The notes beneath the pieces were generated by a model that was not told the DNA's origin, ran no database searches, and saw nothing but the letters and a program-made list of their open reading frames with translations. This document shows positions 24,759 to 34,364 of a DNA stretch of 64,000 nucleotides, piece by piece (the stretch's first letter is position 1; each line of letters starts with the position of its first letter). The stretch covers positions 230,872-294,871 of the forward strand of contig NZ_RCVR01000004.1 in NCBI RefSeq assembly GCF_016107305.1, given 5' to 3'. This DNA is from Roseomonas sp. KE2513. Its GTDB lineage: Bacteria > Pseudomonadota > Alphaproteobacteria > Acetobacterales > Acetobacteraceae. Made by a program: the position numbers and the translations under genes.

Positions 24759-26266
24759 GCCTCGCGCGCGTCACGACCTTCTCCTTCCACGGCGTCGAGG
24801 CGGTTCCGGTCGAAGTTCAGGTTCAGGTGGCCGCGGGGCTGCCGGCTTTCACCGTGGTGGGGCTGCCGAACAAGGCCGTCGGCGAGAGCCGCGAGCGGGT
24901 GCGGGCGGTGCTCTCCGTGCTCGGGCTTTCGCTGCCGCCGAAGCGGATCCTCGTGAACCTGGCACCGGCCGACCTCGTGAAGGAGGGAAGCCATTTTGAC
25001 CTTCCCATCGCGCTCGGGCTGCTCGCGGCGATGGGCGTGATCCCCGTCGATGAGTTGGCGGGCTATGCGGCCATGGGGGAGTTGGCGCTGGACGGCACGA
25101 TCGGGCCCGTGGCCGGCGTACTGCCCGCGGCGCTGGCCTGCGCAGCGCGTGACCTTGGGCTCGTCTGCCCGGCCGAGCAGGGGGCGGAGGCGGGCTGGGC
25201 GGGGGCGACGGAAGCTCTGGCGGCGCCGGACCTCCGCACGCTGATCGCTCATTTCCAGGGACGCCAGGCGCTCTCGCCGCCACCTAGCCCGCCCCCGGCC
25301 GTGCGCGAGGCGGACGGACCCTGCCTTTCGGAAGTGCGGGGGCAGGAGAGCGCCAAACGCGCCCTCGAAATCGCGGCGGCCGGGGCGCACAACCTGCTGA
25401 TGATCGGGCCGCCGGGCTCGGGCAAGTCGATGCTGGCTGCCCGGCTGGCAGGATTGTTGCCCGACCTCTCCCCGGCTGAGGCGCTGGAGGTCAGCCTCGT
25501 GCGCTCCGTCGCGGGCGGGCTGGAGGCGGGGCGGATCAGTGCGCGGCCACCCTTCCGAGACCCGCACCACTCCGCCTCCCAGGCGGCATTGACCGGGGGT
25601 GGGCCGCGCGCCCGGCCCGGCGAGGTGAGCCTGGCGCACCGGGGCGTGCTATTCCTCGACGAGCTGCCTGAATTCCCCCGCCCCGCGTTGGAAGCGCTGC
25701 GACAGCCGCTGGAGAGCGGGCGGGTGACGGTGAGCCGGGCGGCGGCACATGTTTCCTACCCAGCGCGCGTCCAATTGGTGGCCGCCATGAACCCGTGCCG
25801 CTGCGGCTATCTCGGCACTGCGGGGCGGGAGTGCGGGCAGGCGCCGCGCTGCGGAGAGGCTTACCAGGGAAAGCTCTCGGGCCCGCTGCTCGACCGCATC
25901 GACCTGACGATCGAGGTGCAGCCGATCGCGCCGCGGGAGTTGGCCCGCGCGCCCTCGGGCGAGACGAGTACGGTGGTTGCGGCGCGTGTGGCTGCGGCCC
26001 GCGAGGTGCAGCTGGCGCGCTATGAGGGGCAGCGTTTTTCGACCAACGCGGAGGCGCCCGTGGAGGCGATCCGCGAGAGCTTCGCCGACGAGGCGCTTGG
26101 GCTGGCCGAGACGGCGGCGGAGCGGCTCGGCCTCTCCAACCGGGGCTTCACCCGGGCGCTGCGGGTGGCCCGGAGCATCGCGGATCTCGCGTTGGAGCCG
26201 GTGGTCGGGCGTGCGCAGGTGGCGGAGGCGCTGGGCTTCCGACTGCGGAAGCCCAACGCCGGGTAG
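24755..26266 (+). CDS. comM: YifB/ComM-type Mg-chelatase-like AAA+ ATPase
   Basis: 503 aa from a TTG that overlaps the upstream TGA. An N-terminal ChlI-type domain (VEVQVQVAAGLPAFTVVGLPNKAV) leads an AAA+ domain with Walker A MIGPPGSGKSML at about 218 and Walker B GVLFLDELPEF at about 300. The C-terminal part has the cysteine-rich NPCRCGYLG and YQGKLSGPLLDRIDL. ComM is a hexameric branch-migration helicase for integrating transforming DNA; competence here is only inferred. Confidence 0.9.
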   Translation: MSLARVTTFSFHGVEAVPVEVQVQVAAGLPAFTVVGLPNKAVGESRERVRAVLSVLGLSLPPKRILVNLAPADLVKEGSHFDLPIALGLLAAMGVIPVDELAGYAAMGELALDGTIGPVAGVLPAALACAARDLGLVCPAEQGAEAGWAGATEALAAPDLRTLIAHFQGRQALSPPPSPPPAVREADGPCLSEVRGQESAKRALEIAAAGAHNLLMIGPPGSGKSMLAARLAGLLPDLSPAEALEVSLVRSVAGGLEAGRISARPPFRDPHHSASQAALTGGGPRARPGEVSLAHRGVLFLDELPEFPRPALEALRQPLESGRVTVSRAAAHVSYPARVQLVAAMNPCRCGYLGTAGRECGQAPRCGEAYQGKLSGPLLDRIDLTIEVQPIAPRELARAPSGETSTVVAARVAAAREVQLARYEGQRFSTNAEAPVEAIRESFADEALGLAETAAERLGLSNRGFTRALRVARSIADLALEPVVGRAQVAEALGFRLRKPNAG

Positions 26267-26267
26267 C

Positions 26268-27737
26268 TTAAGCGGCCGCGGGGTCGCCGGGCGCTGTTTC
26301 CCAGGCGAGGCCGACCAGCGCCACCACGCGCCGCCCGCCGGCGGCCGGTCGCGTCACGATCAGTCCCTGCTCCTCGATCCAGCCGAGCAGCCGCCTCGCA
26401 CGGCCGGCGGATCGGCTGCCATAGGCGCGAGCGATGGCGGCGTCGGAGGGACAGGGCAGACCCTGCCGCGCCGCATGGGCGAGGAGGAGGAAGACGCCTT
26501 GCGTGTCCTCCGGCAAGGTGTCCGCGCGCGCCGCGGCCTCGGGCCAGCCGGGGTCGTTCGCGGCCTCTGGTGGCACGCCCGCGCGGGCGACGGCGAGCAT
26601 CCGGCGGAAGGCGGGCAGCTCGGGCGGGCGCCCGGCTACCGCGTGGATGCGCAGTCGCACGAGAAGGTCCTGGTAGAGCACGCCGATCGGCCGGAAGGCG
26701 GCGTCGGGCTCCTCGAGCATGGTGTGGAGGATGGCCGCGATACGCGCCTCGCGCTCGGCCTCCTCCTCCGGCGTCGGTTCGGGCTCGGCAGCGCGGGGCA
26801 CGGCCGGGCGAGCCTGGGCGAGCTGCGCCAGCATGTCCTGCGGAGGGATCGGCGGCGGACGGCGTACGGCGCGCGGCGCGACCGGGTCGGGGGCGGCGAG
26901 GATCAGCTCCCGCGCCTCCTCCGGCGCCGTCTGCGGCAGCGGGGTCAGGGAGGGGCCGGCGCCGCGGCTCTCGGTCTCGACCGCGCCGATGCGGATGGGC
27001 AGCGGGCGGCGGGATAGCGCAGGGCCGAGGCCGATGAAGTGACCGCGCTGGAGGTCGCGGAAGGCCTCCGCCTGGCGCCGCTCCATGCCCAGCAGGTCGG
27101 CCGCGCGGGCCATGTCGATGTCGAGGAAGGTGCGGCCCATGAGGAAATTGGAGGCCTCCGCCGCCACGTTCTTCGCGAGCTTCGCCAGGCGCTGAGTCGC
27201 GATGATGCCGGCCAGGCCCCGCTTGCGGCCGCGGCACATGAGGTCTGTCATGGCGGAGAGCGAGGCGCGGCGGGCGTCGTCCGACACGTCGCCGCCGGCT
27301 GCGGGGGCGAAGAGTTGGGCCTCGTCGACGACGACGAGCATGGGAGTCCAATGGTCGCGCTCGGCATCGAAGAGGCCGCCGAGGAAGGCGCTGGCGTGTC
27401 GAAGCTGGCGGTCGGTCTCCAGCCCCTCAAGGTTCAGCACGACGGACACGCGGTGGCGGCGCACGCGGTCGCCAGCGGCGGCCATCGCCTCCTCCGCATG
27501 GGCGGCGGCATCGATGACGAGGTGGCCGAAACGGTCTGCGAGCGAGGTGAAGTCGCCCTCGGGGTCGATCACCGCCTGCTGCACCCAGGGGGCGGATTGT
27601 TCCAGGAGCCGGCGAAGCAAGTGCGACTTGCCGCTGCCCGAATTGCCCTGCACCAGCAGGCGCGTTGCGAGTAGCTCCTCAAGGTCCAGCCGCGCCGGGC
27701 CTGTTCCCGCCTGCCCGATCTCGATGCCGACCGTCAT
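26268..27737 (-). CDS. HerA-like ATP-binding protein (DUF87)
   Basis: 489 aa. Walker A is NSGSGKSHLLRRLLEQ at about 34, Walker B is MLVVVDEAQLFAP at about 150, and MTDLMCRGRKRGLAGIIATQRL follows. This is the HerA/FtsK-like DUF87 family of DNA-pumping or DNA-binding ATPases. The C-terminal third (about 330-489) is Pro/Ala/Arg-rich and ends in a possible winged-helix region. It is convergent with comM (1-bp gap). No nurA-like gene is adjacent. Confidence 0.8.
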   Translation of the reverse strand: MTVGIEIGQAGTGPARLDLEELLATRLLVQGNSGSGKSHLLRRLLEQSAPWVQQAVIDPEGDFTSLADRFGHLVIDAAAHAEEAMAAAGDRVRRHRVSVVLNLEGLETDRQLRHASAFLGGLFDAERDHWTPMLVVVDEAQLFAPAAGGDVSDDARRASLSAMTDLMCRGRKRGLAGIIATQRLAKLAKNVAAEASNFLMGRTFLDIDMARAADLLGMERRQAEAFRDLQRGHFIGLGPALSRRPLPIRIGAVETESRGAGPSLTPLPQTAPEEARELILAAPDPVAPRAVRRPPPIPPQDMLAQLAQARPAVPRAAEPEPTPEEEAEREARIAAILHTMLEEPDAAFRPIGVLYQDLLVRLRIHAVAGRPPELPAFRRMLAVARAGVPPEAANDPGWPEAAARADTLPEDTQGVFLLLAHAARQGLPCPSDAAIARAYGSRSAGRARRLLGWIEEQGLIVTRPAAGGRRVVALVGLAWETAPGDPAAA

Positions 27738-27830
27738 GCCCCCTGCCCCTCTTACCCGCCCCGGGCCGCCCCTCCGCGGGCCGGCTCCTATAGGCCGATC
27801 GGGCGGGGCTGTGCAGGCCTGGCGAGGGCC

Positions 27831-28346
27831 CTATTGCTGAGCAAGGCGGGAGACGCAGCCGTACCAGTCGCGACCGGAGACGCCTGCATCCGGCACGGAA
27901 AGGGCAGGCATCTCGACCCCCGGTCCCTGCACCGTGGCGGTTCCTCCGCCGAGAAGGTCGCGCACATAGGCCTCGCCCCGCTCGTCCAGCGGAAGGGTCG
28001 CCAGGGCCGAGCGGCCGGTGCCGCGGGCGGGGGCCTCCCAGTTGCCGTCCTCGCCGCGGAAGACAATGCGGGCGCGGCCGCTTGCCCGGCGGCTCGGCGC
28101 GGCGGCGGAGAAGGTGACGCTCTTGCCTGGACCGGCGGTGATGCCGAGCGTCGCCTCCTTATGCGCGACCTGGGCGGTGCAGCGGTCCCCGGCAACGCCG
28201 AAGGACCAGGCACCGTCCACCCGGCTCGGCAGCGGCCGCACCGGCGCGCGCGCCACGCGCGGGGTCACGACCGGCGCTGGCGGCGGGGGGGTCTGGCAAG
28301 CGGCGAGGGTGAGGAGCGAGAGGAGAAGAGGCGCGAGTGGCCTCAT
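27831..28346 (-). CDS. Putative lipoprotein
   Basis: 171 aa from MRPLAPLLLSLLTLAACQT; the lipobox LTLAAC puts the modified Cys near residue 17. The mature part is Pro-rich at first (TPPPPAPVVTPR), then has WSFGVAGDRCTAQVAH and RDWYGCVSRL, with two Cys that could pair. No family recognised. Its ATG overlaps the stop of the upstream AAA gene (ATGA), so the two are likely made together. Confidence 0.7.
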   Translation of the reverse strand: MRPLAPLLLSLLTLAACQTPPPPAPVVTPRVARAPVRPLPSRVDGAWSFGVAGDRCTAQVAHKEATLGITAGPGKSVTFSAAAPSRRASGRARIVFRGEDGNWEAPARGTGRSALATLPLDERGEAYVRDLLGGGTATVQGPGVEMPALSVPDAGVSGRDWYGCVSRLAQQ

Positions 28347-30040
28347 GAGGGCGGCCCGCCCACGGCGAAGCCGTGCCAGGGGCCGGCCGCGTAGCGCCGG
28401 GAGGTGCGGGAGACGGTAAGCACGCGCCAAGCATAGCGTCCCGGGCCGGAAAGCTGCAAAAGCTGCGCGTCGGGCGCCTCCGCATAGGCGGCGAAGGCCT
28501 CGCTCCAGCCCTGAGCGGGCTCGGCGGCACGGCCGGTACCGAGGGATACGACCTCGACGAAGAAGGGGTTGGGCCGCGCATCCAGGGGTGCGCTCCAGGC
28601 CAGCACGACGCCCCGCCAGCCGGCATCGGGGGGTAGGATTGCCCCTTCCGGCGGATAGACGGGCGTAGCGGCGAGCGGAGCGGGCGCCTCTTCCTGAGGC
28701 AGCGCCTCGCGTTCCTCCGTGGGGGTGCCGAGCGCGGCAAGCGCGATCTCGATCGTGCCGGGACGGGGAGCGGCGCCGCTGGCCGGGCCGAGCTGCGGCA
28801 CGACGCCGTCGAGCCCGACGAGGCGCGCGACCCGCCCGGCGGCCTCACGATCCTCGTGGAAGAAGTAGCTGAGGCTCGGCCCGGCCGGCGGGCGGGCCAC
28901 CGGAAAAGGCGCGCCGACGGAAATCCCGGCCCCAGCCAGCGCGGCAGCGATCGCACTGGCGCGGCGCCCCGCCTCGGCGACGCCGCGGGGATAGGTGACG
29001 ACGACCCGGACCATGGCACCCGTGGGCAGCCCGGCAATTCCGGTAGCGGCAGCCGTGGTGGGAGGCGGAGGCGCCGACGAAGCAAGGACCGCGCTCGCAG
29101 GACCGGCGAGCTCCGTCGCGGCGCCAGCGGCGGGTTGCGGCACGCTGGCGGGACGGGCCGCCGGGCGGGGCGCTTCGGTCAGGGCCACCCAGGCCAGGCC
29201 GCCCAGCACGAGCGCTGCGCCGGTCAGGAGCGCGAGCGCCGAGAAGCGAGAGCGCGGCGGTGGTTCCTCTTCCGGAACCGTGGCGGGCACGAGCGACAGA
29301 TCGGCGCGGCGAGGCACCGTTTCGGGCGGACCAGCCTTACTCGCGGCCGGTTCGAGGGCTGAGGCATCCTCCCCAACCTGAACGTGTGGCGCGGCTTCGG
29401 CCCGCAGCGCGGCCGCCTCCCGGACATGGCTTGCGGTCACGTCGCGCTGGTCTGTCATGTCGGCCTCGTGAAAGGCCATGGCAAGCAGCAGGTTCAGCAG
29501 GCGCGGTGTGCCGGCGGAGAGTTCGGCCAGCGCGGCGGCGGCCTCGTCGGTCAGGCGGGAGGAGTCGAGTTCGGCGATGATCATGCGGGCCGCGAGGTAG
29601 GAGCGGATCTCGGCCTGCGGGATCGCCTCCAGCTGCACGACCCGGTGCGGCCACGGGGCGATGCGCCGCGCGAGCGCCGGCAGGCCGACGAGGACGGCGA
29701 AGCAGCCCTCGCGCTCGGCCACCTCCTCCAGCGTCGCCTCGCTCATCCTGTCCGCCTCGTCCACCAGCAGGACCTCGGTGTCGGGTCGGGCCTCGAGCAC
29801 TCCCTCGGCAGCGTCGCCACTCTCGAGGCGCTGCACGCGGATGGATTGTGGGCGCAGCGCTGCCTCGATGTCGCGCAGCAGGCAGGTCTTGCCGACGCCG
29901 GGCGGGCCGAGCAGCGCGACGAGGTGCTCGCCGGTCGCGAAGGCCTGCAGGATCGCGCGCCGTGCCGCGGCCCAGCCGGCATGGGACACGGGGACGGATC
30001 CGCCGGTTGCGCGTGGAATCGTGATCGGGCCCGCTACCAT
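28343..30040 (-). CDS. ExeA-like AAA ATPase with TM segment and C-terminal SPOR-like domain
   Basis: 565 aa. Residues 20-215 form an ExeA-type AAA domain: Walker A LLGPPGVGKTCLLRD, Walker B TEVLLVDEADRMSE, and AELSAGTPRLLNLLL. A single TM lies at about 268-288 (FSALALLTGAALVLGG). Then comes a Pro/Ala linker and a domain starting VRVVVTYPRGVAEAGRRASA with FHEDREAAGRVARLVG, similar to LytR_C/SPOR-type folds. The topology suggests an inner-membrane ATPase with a periplasmic wall- or lipoprotein-contacting domain. It is coupled to the lipoprotein gene. Confidence 0.75.
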   Translation of the reverse strand: MVAGPITIPRATGGSVPVSHAGWAAARRAILQAFATGEHLVALLGPPGVGKTCLLRDIEAALRPQSIRVQRLESGDAAEGVLEARPDTEVLLVDEADRMSEATLEEVAEREGCFAVLVGLPALARRIAPWPHRVVQLEAIPQAEIRSYLAARMIIAELDSSRLTDEAAAALAELSAGTPRLLNLLLAMAFHEADMTDQRDVTASHVREAAALRAEAAPHVQVGEDASALEPAASKAGPPETVPRRADLSLVPATVPEEEPPPRSRFSALALLTGAALVLGGLAWVALTEAPRPAARPASVPQPAAGAATELAGPASAVLASSAPPPPTTAAATGIAGLPTGAMVRVVVTYPRGVAEAGRRASAIAAALAGAGISVGAPFPVARPPAGPSLSYFFHEDREAAGRVARLVGLDGVVPQLGPASGAAPRPGTIEIALAALGTPTEEREALPQEEAPAPLAATPVYPPEGAILPPDAGWRGVVLAWSAPLDARPNPFFVEVVSLGTGRAAEPAQGWSEAFAAYAEAPDAQLLQLSGPGRYAWRVLTVSRTSRRYAAGPWHGFAVGGPPS

Positions 30041-30181
30041 GCCTCTTTATGTCCCGGCGTCCGACTTCGTCACAATGGTTCCGCAAGCGATCAAACCGTA
30101 TCGGTTCATCAAGGTTCGGTGTCCGGGACGGGCGCGGGCGGCGGCCCGTGCATGGCGGACTGTGCCTGCTATGGTCGGCCG

Positions 30182-31663
30182 ATGAAGAGACTCCTGATCC
30201 ACGGCGCCCGTGTCCTTCTCCCGAACGCCACGGCTGCCCCGTTCCGCGACCTGCTGATTGAGGAGGGGCGGATCGCCGCCCTGCTGGAGCCCGGCACGGC
30301 GGTGGAGGATGCGCCGCGGCATGACGCGACCGGGCGGCTGGTGATGCCCGGGCTGGTGAACGCCCATACCCACGGGCATGGCGGCCTCTCCAAGGGCATG
30401 GGCGACAAGTGGGACCTCGCACTGCTGCTGACGCATGCCGGCTGGATAGGCGGCTCGCGCGGGCTGGAGGACAAGCGTCTGGCGACCACGCTCACGGCCG
30501 TCGAGATGCTGCGGAAAGGCTGCACCGCCGGCTACGACCTTGCCTTCGAGTTCCCGGGGCCGACGGTCGAGGGGCTGCAGGCCATGGCGGAAGCCTACCG
30601 GGCCGTGGGGCTGCGGGCGGTGCTGGCGCCGATGGTGGCCGACCTCACCTTCTTCCAGGCGACGCCCGGGCTGATCCAGGCTCTGCCCGAGCCGTACCGC
30701 GGGCGGGCGGCGGCGATGTCGATGGCGAAGGCGGACGACATCCTCTCGACCATCCACGAGGCGGCGAAGGGCTGGCGCGGCGACGACGTGCGGCTGGGCT
30801 GCGCGCCGACCATCCCGCTGCACTGTTCCGACGACTTCCTGGCGGGATGCCGCGACTTGGCTGAGGAGCACGGGTTGCGCGTGCAGACGCATGTGGCGGA
30901 GGCGCGCTACCAGGCGGGTGGCGGAGAGGTGCGCTACGGAACGACCCTTCTCGCCCACATGGACGCGATGGGGCTGGTGGGGCCGCGCTTCAGCGTGGCG
31001 CACGGGGTGTGGCTGACGGAGGCCGATCTTGCCCTGATGGCCGAGCGCGGGGCGGGGCTCGCGCATAACCCCGGCTCAAACATGCGGCTCGCCTCCGGGA
31101 TCGCGCCGGCGCGGGCGGCGATCCGGGCGGGGGTAACGGTCGGGCTGGGCACGGACGGTTCCGGCTCCTCGGACAACCAGAACATGTTCGAGGCGATGCG
31201 CCTGGCGGCCTTCGCCTCCCGCCTCTGGGAAGGGGCGGAGGAGAAGGACTGGCTGGGCACGGCGGAGACCGTCCGGCTTGCGACCGATAGTTCGGCAAAG
31301 CTGCTCGGGCTGGAGGCCGGGGCGGTCGCGCCGGGTAAGCTCGCGGACCTGCTCTTCCTCGACCTCTCCCATGTGAACTGGCTGCCCTTCAACGACGCGG
31401 CGAATCAGCTCGTCTGGACCGAGGACGGGCTGGCGCTGCGCGAGGTGATGATCGGCGGCGAGTGGAAGTTGCGGGATGGCCGGGTGCTCGGGGTAGACGA
31501 GGCGGCTCTGGCACGGCAGGCGCAAGAGGCCGCGGACCGGCTGGCGGCGGCGAATGCCGGAACGCGGGAGTGGTGCGAGGCGGTGGCGCCGCATGTCACC
31601 TGCCACTGCCGTGCGCTGGGTTCGCGCTTCACGGCGGCCAAGCGCCTGCTGCCGGCGCATTGA
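30182..31663 (+). CDS. Metal-dependent amidohydrolase (cytosine deaminase/ATZ-TRZ-like)
   Basis: 493 aa from MKRLLIHGARVLLPNA. Metal ligands of the amidohydrolase superfamily: NAHTHGHGGL at about 60, QTHVAEARYQ at about 235, SVAHGVWLTE, and GLGTDGSGSSDNQN at about 322. The pattern fits hydrolytic deaminases of N-heterocycles (8-oxoguanine, triazines, S-adenosylhomocysteine). It lies 14 bp upstream of an SDR gene. Substrate unknown. Confidence 0.85.
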   Translation: MKRLLIHGARVLLPNATAAPFRDLLIEEGRIAALLEPGTAVEDAPRHDATGRLVMPGLVNAHTHGHGGLSKGMGDKWDLALLLTHAGWIGGSRGLEDKRLATTLTAVEMLRKGCTAGYDLAFEFPGPTVEGLQAMAEAYRAVGLRAVLAPMVADLTFFQATPGLIQALPEPYRGRAAAMSMAKADDILSTIHEAAKGWRGDDVRLGCAPTIPLHCSDDFLAGCRDLAEEHGLRVQTHVAEARYQAGGGEVRYGTTLLAHMDAMGLVGPRFSVAHGVWLTEADLALMAERGAGLAHNPGSNMRLASGIAPARAAIRAGVTVGLGTDGSGSSDNQNMFEAMRLAAFASRLWEGAEEKDWLGTAETVRLATDSSAKLLGLEAGAVAPGKLADLLFLDLSHVNWLPFNDAANQLVWTEDGLALREVMIGGEWKLRDGRVLGVDEAALARQAQEAADRLAAANAGTREWCEAVAPHVTCHCRALGSRFTAAKRLLPAH

Positions 31664-31677
31664 AGGGATAGGGTTCC

Positions 31678-32457
31678 ATGTTGTTGAAGGACCGGGTGGT
31701 CGTCGTGACCGGCCCCGCCAAGGGGATGGGCGCGGCGGCCACGCTGTTGATGGCGGATCAGGGGGCGGACCTTGCGCTCGTCGGGCGCGACACCGCCGCG
31801 ATAGGGCCCGTTGCCGAGGAGGCGCGCGCCAAGGGACGCCGGGCTGAGATCTACGGCTGCGACATCACCGATGCCGCCGCCGTTGAGGCCATGGCCGCCT
31901 CCGTGCTGCGCGACTTCGGGCGGGCGGACGTGCTGGTGAACATCGCGGGCGGCACGGGCCCGCTCGGCAAGACCTTCTGGGAGACGACGCCGGAGGAGTT
32001 CCGCGACATCCTCGACCTGAACGTCACGGGTTGCTTCCTGACCATGCGCGCCTTCGCGCCCGCGATGATTGCGGCGAAGGCGGGCAAGATCGTCAACGTC
32101 GGCGGCACCTTCGGGCTCCGCGGCAAGGCTGGGCGCGCCGCCTATTCCGCGAGCAAGTGGGGGCTGCGCGGCATCACCAAGTCCGCCGCGCTGGAGCTCG
32201 GACTGCACAACGTCAACGTGAACTGCGTCTGCCCCGGCATGATCGAGGGGCCGCGCTTCGAGAAGGTGCGGGGCGAGATGTCCGCCCGCCTCGGGATCTC
32301 GATGGAGGAGGCGCGGCAGGAGTATTCCAAGGACTACGCGCTGCGGCGGATCAGCACGGACCAGGACGTCGCGGGGGCGGTGCTGTTCCTCGCTTCGGAG
32401 CTGTCGCGGCAGGTGACGGGGCAGGACCTCGCGGTGGATGGCGGCTGGGTGATCTAA
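31678..32457 (+). CDS. Short-chain dehydrogenase/reductase
   Basis: 259 aa, classical SDR. The nucleotide-binding glycine motif is TGPAKGMGAAAT (residues 11-22), the NxAG equivalent is VNIAGGTG, and the catalytic Tyr-Lys is in AYSASKWGLRGI. The C-terminus LAVDGGWVI is typical. Cofactor specificity (NAD or NADP) cannot be read. It is co-directional with the amidohydrolase and converges on the YkvA gene with a 4-bp overlap. Confidence 0.9.
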   Translation: MLLKDRVVVVTGPAKGMGAAATLLMADQGADLALVGRDTAAIGPVAEEARAKGRRAEIYGCDITDAAAVEAMAASVLRDFGRADVLVNIAGGTGPLGKTFWETTPEEFRDILDLNVTGCFLTMRAFAPAMIAAKAGKIVNVGGTFGLRGKAGRAAYSASKWGLRGITKSAALELGLHNVNVNCVCPGMIEGPRFEKVRGEMSARLGISMEEARQEYSKDYALRRISTDQDVAGAVLFLASELSRQVTGQDLAVDGGWVI

Positions 32458-32834
32458 TCCGCTTCCCCCGGCCAGAACCATGCGAGGAGGACCAGCGCGG
32501 CCAGGAGCCAAAGGAGGACGACCATGGCCGCGCCCGCCGAGCTGACGGGACGGCTGGCGGCGCGCCGTGCCGCCTCGCGGTGCTCGGCCATGACCTCGGG
32601 AGGGATCAGGCGGACGGCCAGGAGGATTGCCGGCGGAAGCAGCAGGGCCTCATCCAGCAGGCCGAGCACGGGGATGAAATCCGGGATCAGGTCGATGGGT
32701 GAGAGTGCGTAGGCGGCGATGCCGAGTGCCAATGCCTTGGCGTACCAGGGCGTCCGCGGGTCCCGTGCCGCGAGGTACAGCGCGTGGACGTCCCGCCGGA
32801 TGCGCCGTGCCCAGGCGACAAGGCGATCCAGCAT
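32454..32834 (-). CDS. YkvA family (DUF1232) membrane protein
   Basis: 126 aa. The DUF1232 core is YLAARDPRTPWYAKALAL then AYALSPIDLIPDFIPVLGLLDE at about 40-62. A C-terminal hydrophobic segment (AMVVLLWLLAALVLLAWFW) is a second membrane helix. Function unknown in general. It overlaps the stop of the SDR gene on the other strand by 4 bp. Confidence 0.9.
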   Translation of the reverse strand: MLDRLVAWARRIRRDVHALYLAARDPRTPWYAKALALGIAAYALSPIDLIPDFIPVLGLLDEALLLPPAILLAVRLIPPEVMAEHREAARRAASRPVSSAGAAMVVLLWLLAALVLLAWFWPGEAD

Positions 32835-32930
32835 GCTCTTCCTCCCGCAACGCCGGTCGTGGAACTCGGCCCCCTATTCGCATGAAGCGCCCGTGCGGGA
32901 TAAGAGGCTGTGAAACCTGCGGAGAGCGCG

Positions 32931-34364
32931 ATGCAGCCGATGGCCGACCTTCTCATCACCGGCGGTACGGTGGTGAACGAGACGGGGCGCTTCGTGGCCG
33001 ACGTGGCGGTGAAGGATGGCGTCATCGCCTTCATCGGCCATGCCTCCCTCGCCCCGCCAGCGCGGGAGGTGATCGACGCGCGCGGGCGCTACGTCATCCC
33101 CGGCGCGATCGACGTGCATGTGCATATCCGCGAGCCCGGAATGACGCACAAGGAGGACTGGACCACCGGCACGCGCGCAGCGGCGGCGGGCGGCGTCACG
33201 ACCGTCTTCGACATGCCAAACACCGACCCGCCGACCTGGGACCTAGAGGCGCTGGCGATCAAACGCCAGGCGGCGGAGCGGCAGGCGCACGTCAATTTCG
33301 GAGTCTACGGCCTTGTGGACGAACGGAAGCTTGAAAGCCTGGAGCCGCTGATGGACGCGGGCGTGATCGCGTTCAAGCTCTTCTATGGTAACACCACGGG
33401 CAACCTGCCGGCGCCGAACGACGGCGCGGTGCTGGAGGCCTTCGAGGTGCTGGCGGCGCGCGGGCACCGCTGCACGATCCACGCCGAGAACTCGCCCATG
33501 CTCTTCTGGCGCGAGAACCGGATGAAGGCCGCCGGGCGCACGGACGACTACGCCCACTGGTGCGCCCGCGCCGACATCGTGGCGCTGGAAAGCCTCAACC
33601 GCTGCATCGTGCTGAGCGAGTGGACGGGCGCGCGCATCCACATCGCGCATGAGAGCTGCGCGCGCTCGGTGCCGCATATCAAGGCGGCGAAGGCGCGCGG
33701 CGTGCCCATCACGGTGGAGACCTGCCCGCAATACGTGCTGCTGGCCGCCGAGAACCTGACCGGCGAGGCCGCGCGGGTTGGCCGGCTGAACCCGCCGATC
33801 CGCGAGGGCGCGCAGCGGGACGCGCTGCTGGAGGCGCTGGCGGAGGGCACGATCGACATCCTCGGCACCGACCACGCGCCGCACGCGGTGTCGGAGAAGC
33901 AGGATCCTTCGATCTGGGGGAATGCCTGCGGCTTCCCGGGGGTCGAGACCTCCATGCGGCTGATGCTGACGCTCGTTTACCAGGGGAAGCTGACGCTGGA
34001 GCAGTACGTGCGGATGGCCGGCGCGGCGCCGGCGCGGGCCTTCGGACTCTACCCGCGCAAGGGCGTGGTGCAGCCGGGTGCGGATGCCGATCTCGCCATC
34101 GTCGATCCCTCCGCGGAGGGCGAGATCCGCGGGGCGGAACTGCACTCCGTCCGCAGCCGCTTCACGCCCTTCGAGGGGATGCGGACGGTGGGCGCCCCGG
34201 TCGCCACGATCGTGCGCGGGCGGGTGGTGATGCGGGACGGCGTGGTGGCCGATGCCCCCGGCTGGGGAAGGATGGAGCGGCCGGTGATGCCCGCCCCCTC
34301 CCCCCGCAACCTCGCGACGACGACGGCGGCTATTCTGCGGCCAGGCGCGATGCCGATTCCCTGA
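32931..34364 (+). CDS. Dihydroorotase/allantoinase-like amidohydrolase
   Basis: 477 aa from the ATG at 32931, which has GGAG 8 bases upstream; GTG at 32910 is a longer option. Metal motifs: VHVHIREPGMTHKEDW, the candidate bridging Lys in GVIAFKLFYGN, TIHAEN, IHIAHESC and ILGTDHAPHAV. These place it in the dihydroorotase/allantoinase/hydantoinase group. With the AllC-like M20 gene and the XDH-type gene beside it, allantoin or another cyclic ureide is a plausible substrate. It converges on the XDH-type gene with a 35-bp overlap. Confidence 0.85.
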   Translation: MQPMADLLITGGTVVNETGRFVADVAVKDGVIAFIGHASLAPPAREVIDARGRYVIPGAIDVHVHIREPGMTHKEDWTTGTRAAAAGGVTTVFDMPNTDPPTWDLEALAIKRQAAERQAHVNFGVYGLVDERKLESLEPLMDAGVIAFKLFYGNTTGNLPAPNDGAVLEAFEVLAARGHRCTIHAENSPMLFWRENRMKAAGRTDDYAHWCARADIVALESLNRCIVLSEWTGARIHIAHESCARSVPHIKAAKARGVPITVETCPQYVLLAAENLTGEAARVGRLNPPIREGAQRDALLEALAEGTIDILGTDHAPHAVSEKQDPSIWGNACGFPGVETSMRLMLTLVYQGKLTLEQYVRMAGAAPARAFGLYPRKGVVQPGADADLAIVDPSAEGEIRGAELHSVRSRFTPFEGMRTVGAPVATIVRGRVVMRDGVVADAPGWGRMERPVMPAPSPRNLATTTAAILRPGAMPIP

